A DNA stretch of 18,521 nt, taken from positions 1 to 18,521 of the forward strand of contig JBNMHA010000047.1 in NCBI GenBank assembly GCA_050872545.1, given 5' to 3'. Below, one piece after another: positions 7,648 through 14,099 of this stretch. Source of the DNA: RGIG8597 sp050872545. Lineage in GTDB: Bacteria; Spirochaetota; GWE2-31-10. Under the pieces are notes generated by a model. That model was not told the origin of the DNA. It did not search any database and worked only from the letters and a program-made list of their open reading frames with translations. Positions within the stretch are counted from its first letter, which is position 1, and every line of letters begins with the position of its first letter. Made by a program: the position numbers and the translations under genes.

Positions 7648-7684
7648 CCCACACAAAATAAATAGTGGGTCATAGGTCAAATTA

Positions 7685-9430
7685 ATGAAAGTACATCATG
7701 GGATTTCCGCTTCTATTGGCATTGCAATAGGCGAGGCTTTTATCTACGATCAGCATCTTCATATTCCTAATTATTCTATTTCTGAACGTCAGGTGGAGTA
7801 CGAAGTTCATCGTTTTTTTGTTGCTATGACCAAAACAAAGAACGATTTCATTCAAATCCAGAAAAAGCTTATTCAAGAAATGAGTGAAGATCAGGGAAAA
7901 ATCCTTGATGCACACATTATGATGGTGGATGACGCTACTTTGGTAGATAAAATTTGTTCCACACTTCGTACTGAAAAGCGTAATATTGAATCTGTTGTTT
8001 ATGATGTTATCAATGAACAGTGTCAGGAATTGACTAAAGCAAATGAATCGTTTTTCCATGACCGAATAATTGATATTTTCGATATTGGGCAAAAATTACT
8101 TCAAAATTTACTTTCTCAAAAAAATGTTTCACTTTCAAATATTGAACGGGATGTTATCGTTATTGCATCGGAACTTTCTGTAAGTGACACCGCTAATATG
8201 AATAAAAAGCATGTTTTAGGATTTGTCACTGAGTTTGGGGGAAAAACGTCGCATTCCGCGATATTAGCGAAATCTCTTTCCATGCCGGCAATTTTTGGTC
8301 TGAATAATATTGTGCATGAAGTTTCGTCCGGTACAATGTGTATTATAGACAGCGAAAAAGGGCTTTTTATTCAAGATCCGGATGAAAAAACTCTTAAAGA
8401 ATACCAAAATAAAAAGCTTGCGGAAAATGCCCAAAGAGAAGAAACTTTACTGCTTAGCCGTATTCCTACGGTTACAAAAGACGGTTTTGCGATTCCGCTG
8501 AAAGCTAACATGGAAATTCCGGAGCAAGAAATTGACAATGTAAAGAAATACGGTGCTGAAGGTGTCGGGCTTTACCGTTCTGAATTTTTGTATCTTTCAA
8601 AGAAAAGAAAATCTTTGCCGACGGAAGAGCAGCAGTTTTTGGCATATAAGTTTATTTTGGAACGTCTTTCAAATAAAGAGGTAACAATTCGTACTCTTGA
8701 TCTTGGCGGAGACAAAGTCATAGAAACTTATACCGCAAAGGAAAATAATCCTAATATGGGATGGCGTGCGATTCGTTTGTGCTTAAAAAATCCGGAAATA
8801 TTCAAAACTCAACTTAGAGCACTTTACAGAGCTTCAATATACGGAAAGTTGCGAATTATGCTGCCGATGATTTCTGTAGTAGAAGAAATTATTGAGACGA
8901 AAAAGCTTATTGAAGAAGTAAAAAGTGATTTGCAGAAAGAAAAAATCCCTTTTGTAAAAGATGTGCCGCTCGGAATTATGGTGGAAACGCCTGCTGCTGC
9001 TTTGATTTCGGATACTTTGGCTAAGCATGTCGATTTCTTTAGTATTGGTTCAAATGATTTAATTCAATATGTAATGGCATGTGACCGTGGGAATGAAAAA
9101 ATTTCTTACCTTTATCAACCGCTTCACCCTGCAATTTTGCAGCTGATTGCAATTACAATCAAAAATGCACATAAAAATAAAATACATTGTTCATTATGCG
9201 GAGAAATGGGAAGTGACCCTAATAATGCATTGATTCTTGTCGGACTTGGCATTGACGAGATTTCACTTTCTACCGGAAAATTGCTGGAAATCAGAAAACT
9301 TCTTCAAAATACCAATAAAAAAGATTTGGAAATTTTGGCGAAACAGGCTCTGACAATGAGTACACAAAAAGAAGTTAATCAACTTTTGGCACGTTACAAC
9401 AAAGCGCATAAAAATACTAAAATCATATAA
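7685..9430 (+). CDS. ptsI: Phosphoenolpyruvate-protein phosphotransferase (PTS enzyme I)
   Basis: 581 residues, close to the usual ~575. The enzyme takes phosphate from phosphoenolpyruvate onto its own His and passes it to HPr. His190 in the GGKTSHSAI motif is the phosphorylated residue. The N-terminal ~145 residues are the HPr-binding helical part. The C-terminal PEP-binding barrel shows GVGLYRSEF, PLGIMVETPAA, SIGSNDLIQY and the catalytic Cys505 in CGEMG. It is the ordinary EI form, without the GAF domain of PtsP. Neither HPr nor any EII gene lies nearby. In several treponemes such PTS proteins are thought to be regulatory rather than for sugar uptake; that reading here is inference. It is followed by der after 15 bp, so the two form an operon. 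Confidence 0.96.
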   Translation: MKVHHGISASIGIAIGEAFIYDQHLHIPNYSISERQVEYEVHRFFVAMTKTKNDFIQIQKKLIQEMSEDQGKILDAHIMMVDDATLVDKICSTLRTEKRNIESVVYDVINEQCQELTKANESFFHDRIIDIFDIGQKLLQNLLSQKNVSLSNIERDVIVIASELSVSDTANMNKKHVLGFVTEFGGKTSHSAILAKSLSMPAIFGLNNIVHEVSSGTMCIIDSEKGLFIQDPDEKTLKEYQNKKLAENAQREETLLLSRIPTVTKDGFAIPLKANMEIPEQEIDNVKKYGAEGVGLYRSEFLYLSKKRKSLPTEEQQFLAYKFILERLSNKEVTIRTLDLGGDKVIETYTAKENNPNMGWRAIRLCLKNPEIFKTQLRALYRASIYGKLRIMLPMISVVEEIIETKKLIEEVKSDLQKEKIPFVKDVPLGIMVETPAAALISDTLAKHVDFFSIGSNDLIQYVMACDRGNEKISYLYQPLHPAILQLIAITIKNAHKNKIHCSLCGEMGSDPNNALILVGLGIDEISLSTGKLLEIRKLLQNTNKKDLEILAKQALTMSTQKEVNQLLARYNKAHKNTKII

Positions 9431-9445
9431 TCGGAAAAAATAAAC

Positions 9446-10792
9446 ATGAAAAAGCAACCTGTCATTTCAATTTTAGGTAGACCTAATGTCGGGAAATCGA
9501 CGTTATTTAACAGACTTACAAGAACTAAAAAGGCAATTATTGATGATACTCCGGGAGTTACGAGAGATATTCTGAAACAGGAATTTCTTTTGGGAGAAAG
9601 GCAGATTCCGGTTATTCTTCAGGATACAGGCGGACTTACAGACGAGGGAGATATTCTTAATCCGCTTGTTCAGAAGAAGTCAATCGAGGCACTGAAGACG
9701 TCTGACTTGATTCTTTTTATGGTGGAAGCTAAAAACGTTCTTCCGATAGAAGAAGAATTTATTAATCTTGTGCGCAAATCCGGGAAACCGGCAATTATTA
9801 TCATGAATAAAAGTGACAGCTTGGATAAAGATATTTATATTCACGACTTTCATCAATACGGTTTAGGTGAACCGCTTCCTATTTCGGCTGCGCATAATCG
9901 TAATATTGACGAACTTTTGGAAGAGATTGAAAAGAAGTTGCAGCTGCCGATTGATGTTGATACGGATACAGCAGATGAAGCTGAAAGCACAAGCGAACAA
10001 AATGATTTATTGATAAAAATAGCTATTGTCGGTAAACCTAATGTCGGGAAATCTTCATTATTAAATAAGATTACTCAAAAAGAGCGCAGTATTGTGTCAA
10101 ATATTCCGGGAACGACCCGCGACATTATCGATGAATCGATTACTTATAAAAACCATGAATTCAGATTTTTGGATACTGCCGGAATAAGAAAGAAGTCAAA
10201 AGTTTCGGAAGATATTGAATATTACTCCGTAAACCGAAGTATAAAGGCAATTAATGAAGCAGACATTACACTTTTAGTTATTGATTCATTGGAAGATGTA
10301 AGTGAGCAGGATAAAAAAATTACAGATCAGATTGTGAAGAACGGTAAGGGATTAATTGTTCTTTTTAATAAAATGGATTTGTATGACAACAGCGAAGAGG
10401 CGATTAAAAAGCGGCGTGAAATATTGGAGTTTAAATTTCCGCAGATTGGGTACGCTCCGACTTTGGCTGTTTCAGCTGCTACAGGAAAGGGAATCGGTTC
10501 TTTGCTTGAGAAAATTCTTTTGGTAAAGGGCAATTTGAACCGAAAGATTACAACATCAAAGCTTAATGCGTTTATTCAGGATGTTGTAAAACGCTACCAG
10601 CCTTCAAGTAAAAAAGGTGTGCTGCGTATTTCGTATGGAGTGCAAACTTCTGTTGCTCCAGTGGAATTCATTTTCTTCCTTAATAATACATCTTTGATAA
10701 GTGATAATTACCGCCAATATATTAGTAACCGTTTAAGAGAATATTTTCATTATGAAGGCGTACCGATTAAGATTATTTATAAGGAAAAGTAA
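9446..10792 (+). CDS. der: Ribosome-assembly GTPase Der (EngA)
   Basis: 448 residues. Der is the only GTPase family with two tandem G domains, and it acts late in 50S subunit assembly. The first domain has GRPNVGKST (11-19), DDTPGVTRD, DTGG and NKSD (121-124). An acidic linker (~170-187) leads to the second, with GKPNVGKSS (196-204), IPGTTRDIID, DTAGIRKKSKV and NKMD. The C-terminal ~95 residues are the KH-like domain, ending in the usual basic tail (YHYEG…IKIIYKEK in outline). GGAA lies about 9 nt before the start. It is cotranscribed with ptsI. Its last 20 bp overlap the convergent gene, and no terminator is seen after it. Confidence 0.97.
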   Translation: MKKQPVISILGRPNVGKSTLFNRLTRTKKAIIDDTPGVTRDILKQEFLLGERQIPVILQDTGGLTDEGDILNPLVQKKSIEALKTSDLILFMVEAKNVLPIEEEFINLVRKSGKPAIIIMNKSDSLDKDIYIHDFHQYGLGEPLPISAAHNRNIDELLEEIEKKLQLPIDVDTDTADEAESTSEQNDLLIKIAIVGKPNVGKSSLLNKITQKERSIVSNIPGTTRDIIDESITYKNHEFRFLDTAGIRKKSKVSEDIEYYSVNRSIKAINEADITLLVIDSLEDVSEQDKKITDQIVKNGKGLIVLFNKMDLYDNSEEAIKKRREILEFKFPQIGYAPTLAVSAATGKGIGSLLEKILLVKGNLNRKITTSKLNAFIQDVVKRYQPSSKKGVLRISYGVQTSVAPVEFIFFLNNTSLISDNYRQYISNRLREYFHYEGVPIKIIYKEK

Positions 10793-11438
10793 TAGTTCCG
10801 AGCTGCATAAAATCGGCTTTTTCAGGCAGAAGAATCAGTAAATAAGCGTTGGAACTTTCTATTGTTACCTTGCGTGCATTGTTATTATTATCCGGCAGTG
10901 AAAAGTAGTTGTCCGGCAAATCGTTGTATTCCCAGAAGATTTTCCATTTTCCTTTTTTAACAGGTAATAAGGAAGTTTCATAACTTGCCGCATCAAAGTA
11001 ATTAGCCGATTTTTTCTCAAAGTCCGATGAAAATTTCACATCTTTCAATTGATAGCCGCTGTAGTTAATTACAAAATAGGTGGCAGTATCGGCTTTATCG
11101 CTTACAACAGTTAGTTCCTCAAGTTTAAAAACATTATCCGGCAGTGCAGAAAGGCAATAAATTTTTTCATTATCCAAAGTTACCGACTGTTTTGTATTAA
11201 TCCATTTATTGTTGTCCGCTGTCCAAATAAAATACTTGCCGGAGGGCAAATTATTATCAAGCAAGATTGTTTCTTCATTTTCCCATTTTTCAATGCCCCA
11301 AACTTGAAGTTTTCCTTTTTCATTGCGCAGTAAGCAGTTCTGCACTTTTCCGGACAGATTCACGGCAAAAAAAGAAACATCTGCACTTGCGACGAAAACA
11401 GAAAGTAAAAGAAACAAAATTGTGTATATTTTTTTCAT
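10773..11438 (-). CDS. Secreted protein with two internal repeats
   Basis: 221 residues from the ATG at 11438, which has GAGGA with 7-nt spacing. A longer frame up to 11534 runs into repeat R40 and should not be used. Residues 1-19 are a signal peptide (MKKIYTILFLLL…ASA). The mature part is two ~95-residue copies. FFAVNLSGK at 23-31 matches YFVINYSGY at 121-129. LPSGKYFIW at 64-72 matches VKKGKWKIFW at 160-169. VTLDNEKIYCLSALP at 86-100 matches VTIESSNAYLLILLP at 191-205. Each repeat is beta-rich, Tyr/Trp-rich and has Asn clusters. I do not recognise the family. It is probably periplasmic; function is unknown. It is convergent with der and overlaps its end by 20 bp. Confidence 0.75.
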   Translation of the reverse strand: MKKIYTILFLLLSVFVASADVSFFAVNLSGKVQNCLLRNEKGKLQVWGIEKWENEETILLDNNLPSGKYFIWTADNNKWINTKQSVTLDNEKIYCLSALPDNVFKLEELTVVSDKADTATYFVINYSGYQLKDVKFSSDFEKKSANYFDAASYETSLLPVKKGKWKIFWEYNDLPDNYFSLPDNNNNARKVTIESSNAYLLILLPEKADFMQLGTITFPYK

Positions 11439-11486
11439 TGCGGCTTCCTCGCCAATCTTTTCGGCACACTGCGGAAAATGTTGATA

Positions 11487-11827
11487 GGGAACAGACCTGT
11501 ATTCCATTTTAGCATTGAGATCTGTCCCCGGCAAAAAAACATGTCATTACCGTGCATTGACTCGGTAATCTCTTGTGAAACAACAATGCAATTAACAGAT
11601 TTCCGGGATAAGCCCGAAAATGACAAAATGTTGCTTGGTGCCAGACCTGTATCCTGTTTTAGCATTGAGGTCTGTCCCCAGCAAAAAAAACATGTCATTG
11701 CCGTGCGTTGACTCGGTAATCTCTTGTGAACTAACAATGCAATTAACAAATCTCCGGGACAAACCCGAAGATGGCAAAATGTTGCTTGGTGCTAGACCTA
11801 TATTCCATTTTAGCATTGAGGTCTGGT
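11487..11827. repeat. Tandem ~150-bp repeat array with three R40 palindromes
   Basis: R40 copies at ~11487-11528, 11637-11679 and 11788-11827 lie in the opposite orientation to the array at 1042-1480, about 150 bp apart. The spacers carry the stem ATTACCG/CGGTAAT (11546-11552 and 11563-11569), which in the next unit is ATTGCCG/CGGTAAT (11697-11703 and 11714-11720). They also carry a CCGGGATAAGCCCG-like stem and the words TGTCATT and AAAATGTTGCTTGG. Several short frames cross the array but repeat the repeat itself and are not genes. Confidence 0.85.
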
Positions 11828-11852
11828 CATTTTATAAACAAATACAAATCGC

Positions 11853-11890
11853 AAAAAAAGAGCTTCATTCCTAAACAGAATAAAGCTCTT
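11853..11890 (-). terminator. Terminator of the aroA'-aroB' operon
   Basis: On the minus strand, AAGAGCTT (11883-11890) pairs with AAGCTCTT (11858-11865), and the T run of 11853-11859 follows. It starts 22 bp after the aroB' stop codon. Confidence 0.85.
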
Positions 11891-11912
11891 GTTACAGTAA
11901 AAAGTGTTAAAT

Positions 11913-12908
11913 TCATTTTTCCAAAATTGTTTCGGTAATTTTATGCCCGAAGTGGCGACCTCCCTCTTCTTCAAATATTACGACTTTATCTCCGGGCTGA
12001 AGTGCGACTACAGATTTTGAGCCGCCGTCCGGTGTAACTATTCTGATTGTTTCGGCATTTTGCAGTACAACGCTGAATTCTTTTTCTGCACCTTTTACAA
12101 CAATGCGCAGCATAGGGCGAATTTCCTGCTTTATTCTGCCTATAGCGGAGGTAAAACATTCGCCTTTGCTGTTTACAATCAGAACTTCATCGCCGCTTCG
12201 CAAGTCTGCAAGGTATTTCGTTCTGTTGTTCGGTGTCATAACGTAACAGTGCAATGCTCCTGCATTTACTCTGAAAGGACGTGATGCAACGTATGGATTT
12301 TCCATAGACTCGGAATTTACCAGAACCATTCCGTTAGAATAATCGCCTACCAGCATTCCCTCACCGTTTTTCATATTTGAAATTGTGTCAATGCAAACTC
12401 TGTCGCCTAAATTAATTTTTTCTACGGAAACAATTTCTCCGGCAGTTAATTTGATTGAAGTTTTAGATTTTTTTATTTGCTTTAATACTGCTATTTTTTC
12501 ATCAGCATCGCAGTTGCAAACATAAACGCCGTCAACGCCTTTTTCCAGAATACCTATTGCTTCAACCGCATTTTCAACATTTGAAACAGATGCAAAAATA
12601 TTTTCTCTTACGGCAATCAAATTTTCATAAGGAATAATTGTCCAGCCGGAAGGATCGTTAGTGCGTATAATCAGTTCAATGTTTCCCGGCGTTTTAGCAG
12701 CTGCAATTTCAGCTTCCTTGCTGTCAAGATTGAAAAAGCGGATATTTTCCGGCAGATTATCAATTCTGTAGACATCAACTTTTGCCAGTTGCAAAATTTT
12801 ATCTTCAATTTCTTGACTGTCGGTAAAAAATGCGTCTACTCCGTTTTCCAGTGCGTCTGTTACCAAAGACTTATCCCATTCGAGGATTTCAATATATACA
12901 CGTTTCAT
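11913..12908 (-). CDS. aroB': 3-dehydroquinate synthase II (archaeal-type, AroB')
   Basis: 331 residues. This family (type example MJ1249 of Methanocaldococcus) oxidatively deaminates and cyclises 2-amino-3,7-dideoxy-D-threo-hept-6-ulosonate to 3-dehydroquinate using NAD+. It thereby bypasses DAHP synthase and the normal AroB. Typical sequence signs are the N-terminal IEILEWDKSLVTDALENGVDAFF, the GVDGVYV segment, the C-terminal block with NAGALHCYVMTPNNRTKYLADLRSGDEVLIVNSKG, and LQPGDKVVIFEEEGGRHFGHKITETILEK at the end. There is no resemblance to classic AroB. Its ATG overlaps the aroA' stop by one base (TAATG), with AGGAG inside the end of aroA', so the two are translationally coupled. Some homologues make aminobenzoates instead, so the exact product is inferred. 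Confidence 0.88.
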   Translation of the reverse strand: MKRVYIEILEWDKSLVTDALENGVDAFFTDSQEIEDKILQLAKVDVYRIDNLPENIRFFNLDSKEAEIAAAKTPGNIELIIRTNDPSGWTIIPYENLIAVRENIFASVSNVENAVEAIGILEKGVDGVYVCNCDADEKIAVLKQIKKSKTSIKLTAGEIVSVEKINLGDRVCIDTISNMKNGEGMLVGDYSNGMVLVNSESMENPYVASRPFRVNAGALHCYVMTPNNRTKYLADLRSGDEVLIVNSKGECFTSAIGRIKQEIRPMLRIVVKGAEKEFSVVLQNAETIRIVTPDGGSKSVVALQPGDKVVIFEEEGGRHFGHKITETILEK

Positions 12909-13711
12909 TAATTTTCTCCTAACATTGCAAGTGCTTCGTCGACAGATGCGCCTTCATGTACAATTTTTGAAACTGCTTTAAGAAGCAGAGCCGGGTCTTT
13001 GTGCTGGAAAACATTTCTTCCCATTGAAACGCCTTTTCCGCCGGCATCAATAGCCATTTTTACATTATTCAGCACATCTCTTGTATTTTTTGCTTTTTCG
13101 CCGCCGGCAATTAATACTGGAATAGAAGAGCCTTCAACAACTCTTGCAAATGATTCAACAGAACCTGTAAATGAAACTTTTACCATATCGGCACCCATTT
13201 CACTTGCAACACGAGCAGCAATTTTTACATATTGTTCATCGCTTTCTGTTAATACTTTGTCACCTCTTGTATACATCATTACCAACAGCGGCATTCCCCA
13301 TTCCTGACATTTTTTGCTTACTGTACCGAAGTCTTTCAGCATATCAGCTTCTCTTTCGGCACCTAAATTTATATGAAGCGAAACACCGTCGGCACCAAGT
13401 CTGATTGCTTCCTCTACGGAACACACCAAAACTTTGTAGTTTGCATCCGGTGACAATGAAGTCGATGCGCTTAGGTGAATAATCAGCCCCATATCGTTAC
13501 CTGATTTTCTGTGAGTTAAATCGACGTTTCCTTTATGAAGAACAACAGCGTTTGCGCCGCCTTCTCCTGCTTGAAAAACAGCCTTCTTTGGGTGAATAAG
13601 TCCTTCAATTGGTCCCATTGTGAATCCGTGATCCATAGGTACGATAACTGTTTTTCCTGTTGCCCTGTTCATTAATCTTTCCATTCTGATGTCTTTTCCG
13701 ATCATGCTCAT
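12908..13711 (-). CDS. aroA': 2-amino-3,7-dideoxy-D-threo-hept-6-ulosonate synthase (AroA')
   Basis: 267-residue class I aldolase of the DhnA/MJ0400 family. It condenses 6-deoxy-5-ketofructose 1-phosphate with aspartate semialdehyde by a transaldolase reaction, the first step of the archaeal-type route to dehydroquinate. Asp27 in VPMDHGF, Tyr147 in MMYTRGD and Schiff-base Lys178 in MVKVSFTG are in place; each is six residues before the MJ0400 catalytic numbering I recall. The TIM barrel ends with IAGGEKAK and GVSMGRNVFQHKDP, the phosphate-binding part. AAGGAG lies 7 nt before the ATG. The neighbouring AroB' gene makes this assignment much stronger than plain fructose-bisphosphate aldolase. 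The operon is preceded by an attenuator with a Phe/Tyr-rich leader peptide. Confidence 0.9.
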   Translation of the reverse strand: MSMIGKDIRMERLMNRATGKTVIVPMDHGFTMGPIEGLIHPKKAVFQAGEGGANAVVLHKGNVDLTHRKSGNDMGLIIHLSASTSLSPDANYKVLVCSVEEAIRLGADGVSLHINLGAEREADMLKDFGTVSKKCQEWGMPLLVMMYTRGDKVLTESDEQYVKIAARVASEMGADMVKVSFTGSVESFARVVEGSSIPVLIAGGEKAKNTRDVLNNVKMAIDAGGKGVSMGRNVFQHKDPALLLKAVSKIVHEGASVDEALAMLGEN

Positions 13712-13780
13712 TTTGTAACTCCTTTTGATTTATATTTTTTGCATCAGATATTTTCTGTGCAATTTATTCCTTGTTGAAAT

Positions 13781-13809
13781 AAAAAAAAGCAGGCTTTAAA
13801 GCCTGCTTT
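13781..13809 (-). terminator. Second terminator in the aro leader
   Basis: AAAGCAGGCTTT (13798-13809 on the minus strand) is followed at once by its perfect complement AAAGCCTGCTTT (13786-13797) and a run of eight T. It stands between the attenuator and aroA', 70 bp before the ATG. Its left arm contains AGGCTT, which can pair with AAGCCT in the right arm of the upstream terminator. A transcript must therefore pass two terminators. Confidence 0.8.
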
Positions 13810-13820
13810 CATTTTTCACT

Positions 13821-13881
13821 AAAAAAATAAAAGAGGCTTCCGTTTCATCCCATGATTTGTTGGGCGCGAAACAGAAGCCTC
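13821..13881 (-). terminator. Attenuator terminator (arms 3:4) of the aro operon
   Basis: On the minus strand, a 14-nt left arm (13868-13881, GAGGCTTCTGTTTC) pairs along its full length with the right arm (13833-13846, GAAACGGAAGCCTC). The one non-Watson-Crick position is a G·U pair, which would be a mismatch on the plus strand, so the hairpin fits minus-strand RNA. The 21-nt loop contains a CCCA/TGGG mini-stem. A TTTTATTTTTTT tract follows. The left arm overlaps the antiterminator segment. Confidence 0.85.
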
Positions 13882-13921
13882 ACATTTTTACTGCTCTTCA
13901 GCTATCTGCTCCGTGCCGAGC
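13863..13921 (-). promoter_or_regulatory. Sequestering hairpin (1:2) and antiterminator (2:3)
   Basis: Segment 2 (13905-13917, GGCACGGAGCAGA) can pair with segment 3 (13863-13875, TCTGTTTCGCGCC) at 12 of 13 positions, two of them G·U. Segment 3 shares 8 nt with the left arm of the terminator, so the two structures exclude each other. Segment 2 is itself masked by a GCTC/GAGC hairpin (13918-13921 with 13908-13911) and lies over the leader-peptide stop codon. A ribosome at the stop would cover segment 2 and allow termination. One stalled on the Phe/Tyr codons would leave it free. Confidence 0.7.
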
Positions 13922-13979
13922 TAAAATAAAAAAAGAAGCAATAAAATAAATATGTAAAAGTGTTGTTTACTAAAGTCAT
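13902..13979 (-). CDS. Phe/Tyr-rich attenuator leader peptide
   Basis: A 25-residue open frame, ATG at 13979 and TAG at 13902-13904, too short for usual gene calling. AAGGA lies 7 nt upstream of the ATG. Residues 8, 12, 15, 16, 17 and 19 are Phe and 10, 13 and 18 are Tyr, giving the core TYLFYCFFFYF. The last six residues (SSARSR) are coded by the sequestering hairpin. It lies 35-60 nt after the predicted transcription start and just before the antiterminator and terminator. Like PheL in enterobacteria, its job would be to sense charged tRNA-Phe and tRNA-Tyr by ribosome stalling, not to act as a protein. The T-rich strand favours Phe codons by chance, but the start signal and RNA folds together argue for function. 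Confidence 0.72.
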   Translation of the reverse strand: MTLVNNTFTYLFYCFFFYFSSARSR

Positions 13980-13995
13980 TAAATAATCCTTTTTG

Positions 13996-14027
13996 ATTGA
14001 GTTCTGCAATTTCGTATGCAGCTCAAT
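13996..14027 (-). promoter_or_regulatory. 5' stem-loop at the start of the aro leader RNA
   Basis: ATTGAG (13996-14001) pairs with CTCAAT (14022-14027) and TGCA (14005-14008) with TGCA (14017-14020), with an unequal internal loop between. It would form within the first 40 nt of the leader RNA, before the leader-peptide ribosome site, and may protect the 5' end. Confidence 0.45.
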
Positions 14028-14038
14028 TTGTGGCACAT

Positions 14039-14067
14039 CTTATAAATCAACTTATTTTCTATGTCAA
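14039..14067 (-). promoter_or_regulatory. Promoter of the aro attenuator and operon
   Basis: On the minus strand, consensus TTGACA (14062-14067) and TATAAG (14039-14044) are exactly 17 bp apart. Transcription should start near 14032, about 53 nt before the leader-peptide ATG. It starts 24 bp after the lepA stop codon. Confidence 0.8.
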
Positions 14068-14078
14068 GAACAAAAATT

Positions 14079-14099
14079 AAAAAATAAGCTTTATTTTTT
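14079..14099 (-). terminator. Weak A/T hairpin across the lepA stop
   Basis: AAAAAATAA and TTATTTTTT pair perfectly around a 3-nt loop, and a few T follow. The stem is only A-T pairs and starts inside the last lepA codons, so it is at best a poor terminator; lepA transcripts may run into the aro leader. Confidence 0.3.

Noticed and set aside
11439..11534. N-terminal extension of the two-repeat secreted protein
   Set aside because: It would be coded by an R40 repeat and place the signal peptide internally; the ATG at 11438 has a good ribosome site.
11478..11874. Several short overlapping open frames on both strands
   Set aside because: They translate the R40 repeat units (recurring RPVFHFSIE/SVISCE-like words) and lack ribosome sites; artefacts of repeats.
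12908..13711. Fructose-bisphosphate aldolase class I
   Set aside because: Same superfamily, but coupling to the 3-dehydroquinate synthase II gene and the Phe/Tyr leader point to the aromatic pathway enzyme.
13741..13771. Separate promoter just before aroA'
   Set aside because: TTGCAC and TATAAA on the minus strand are 22 bp apart, too far for a convincing promoter.
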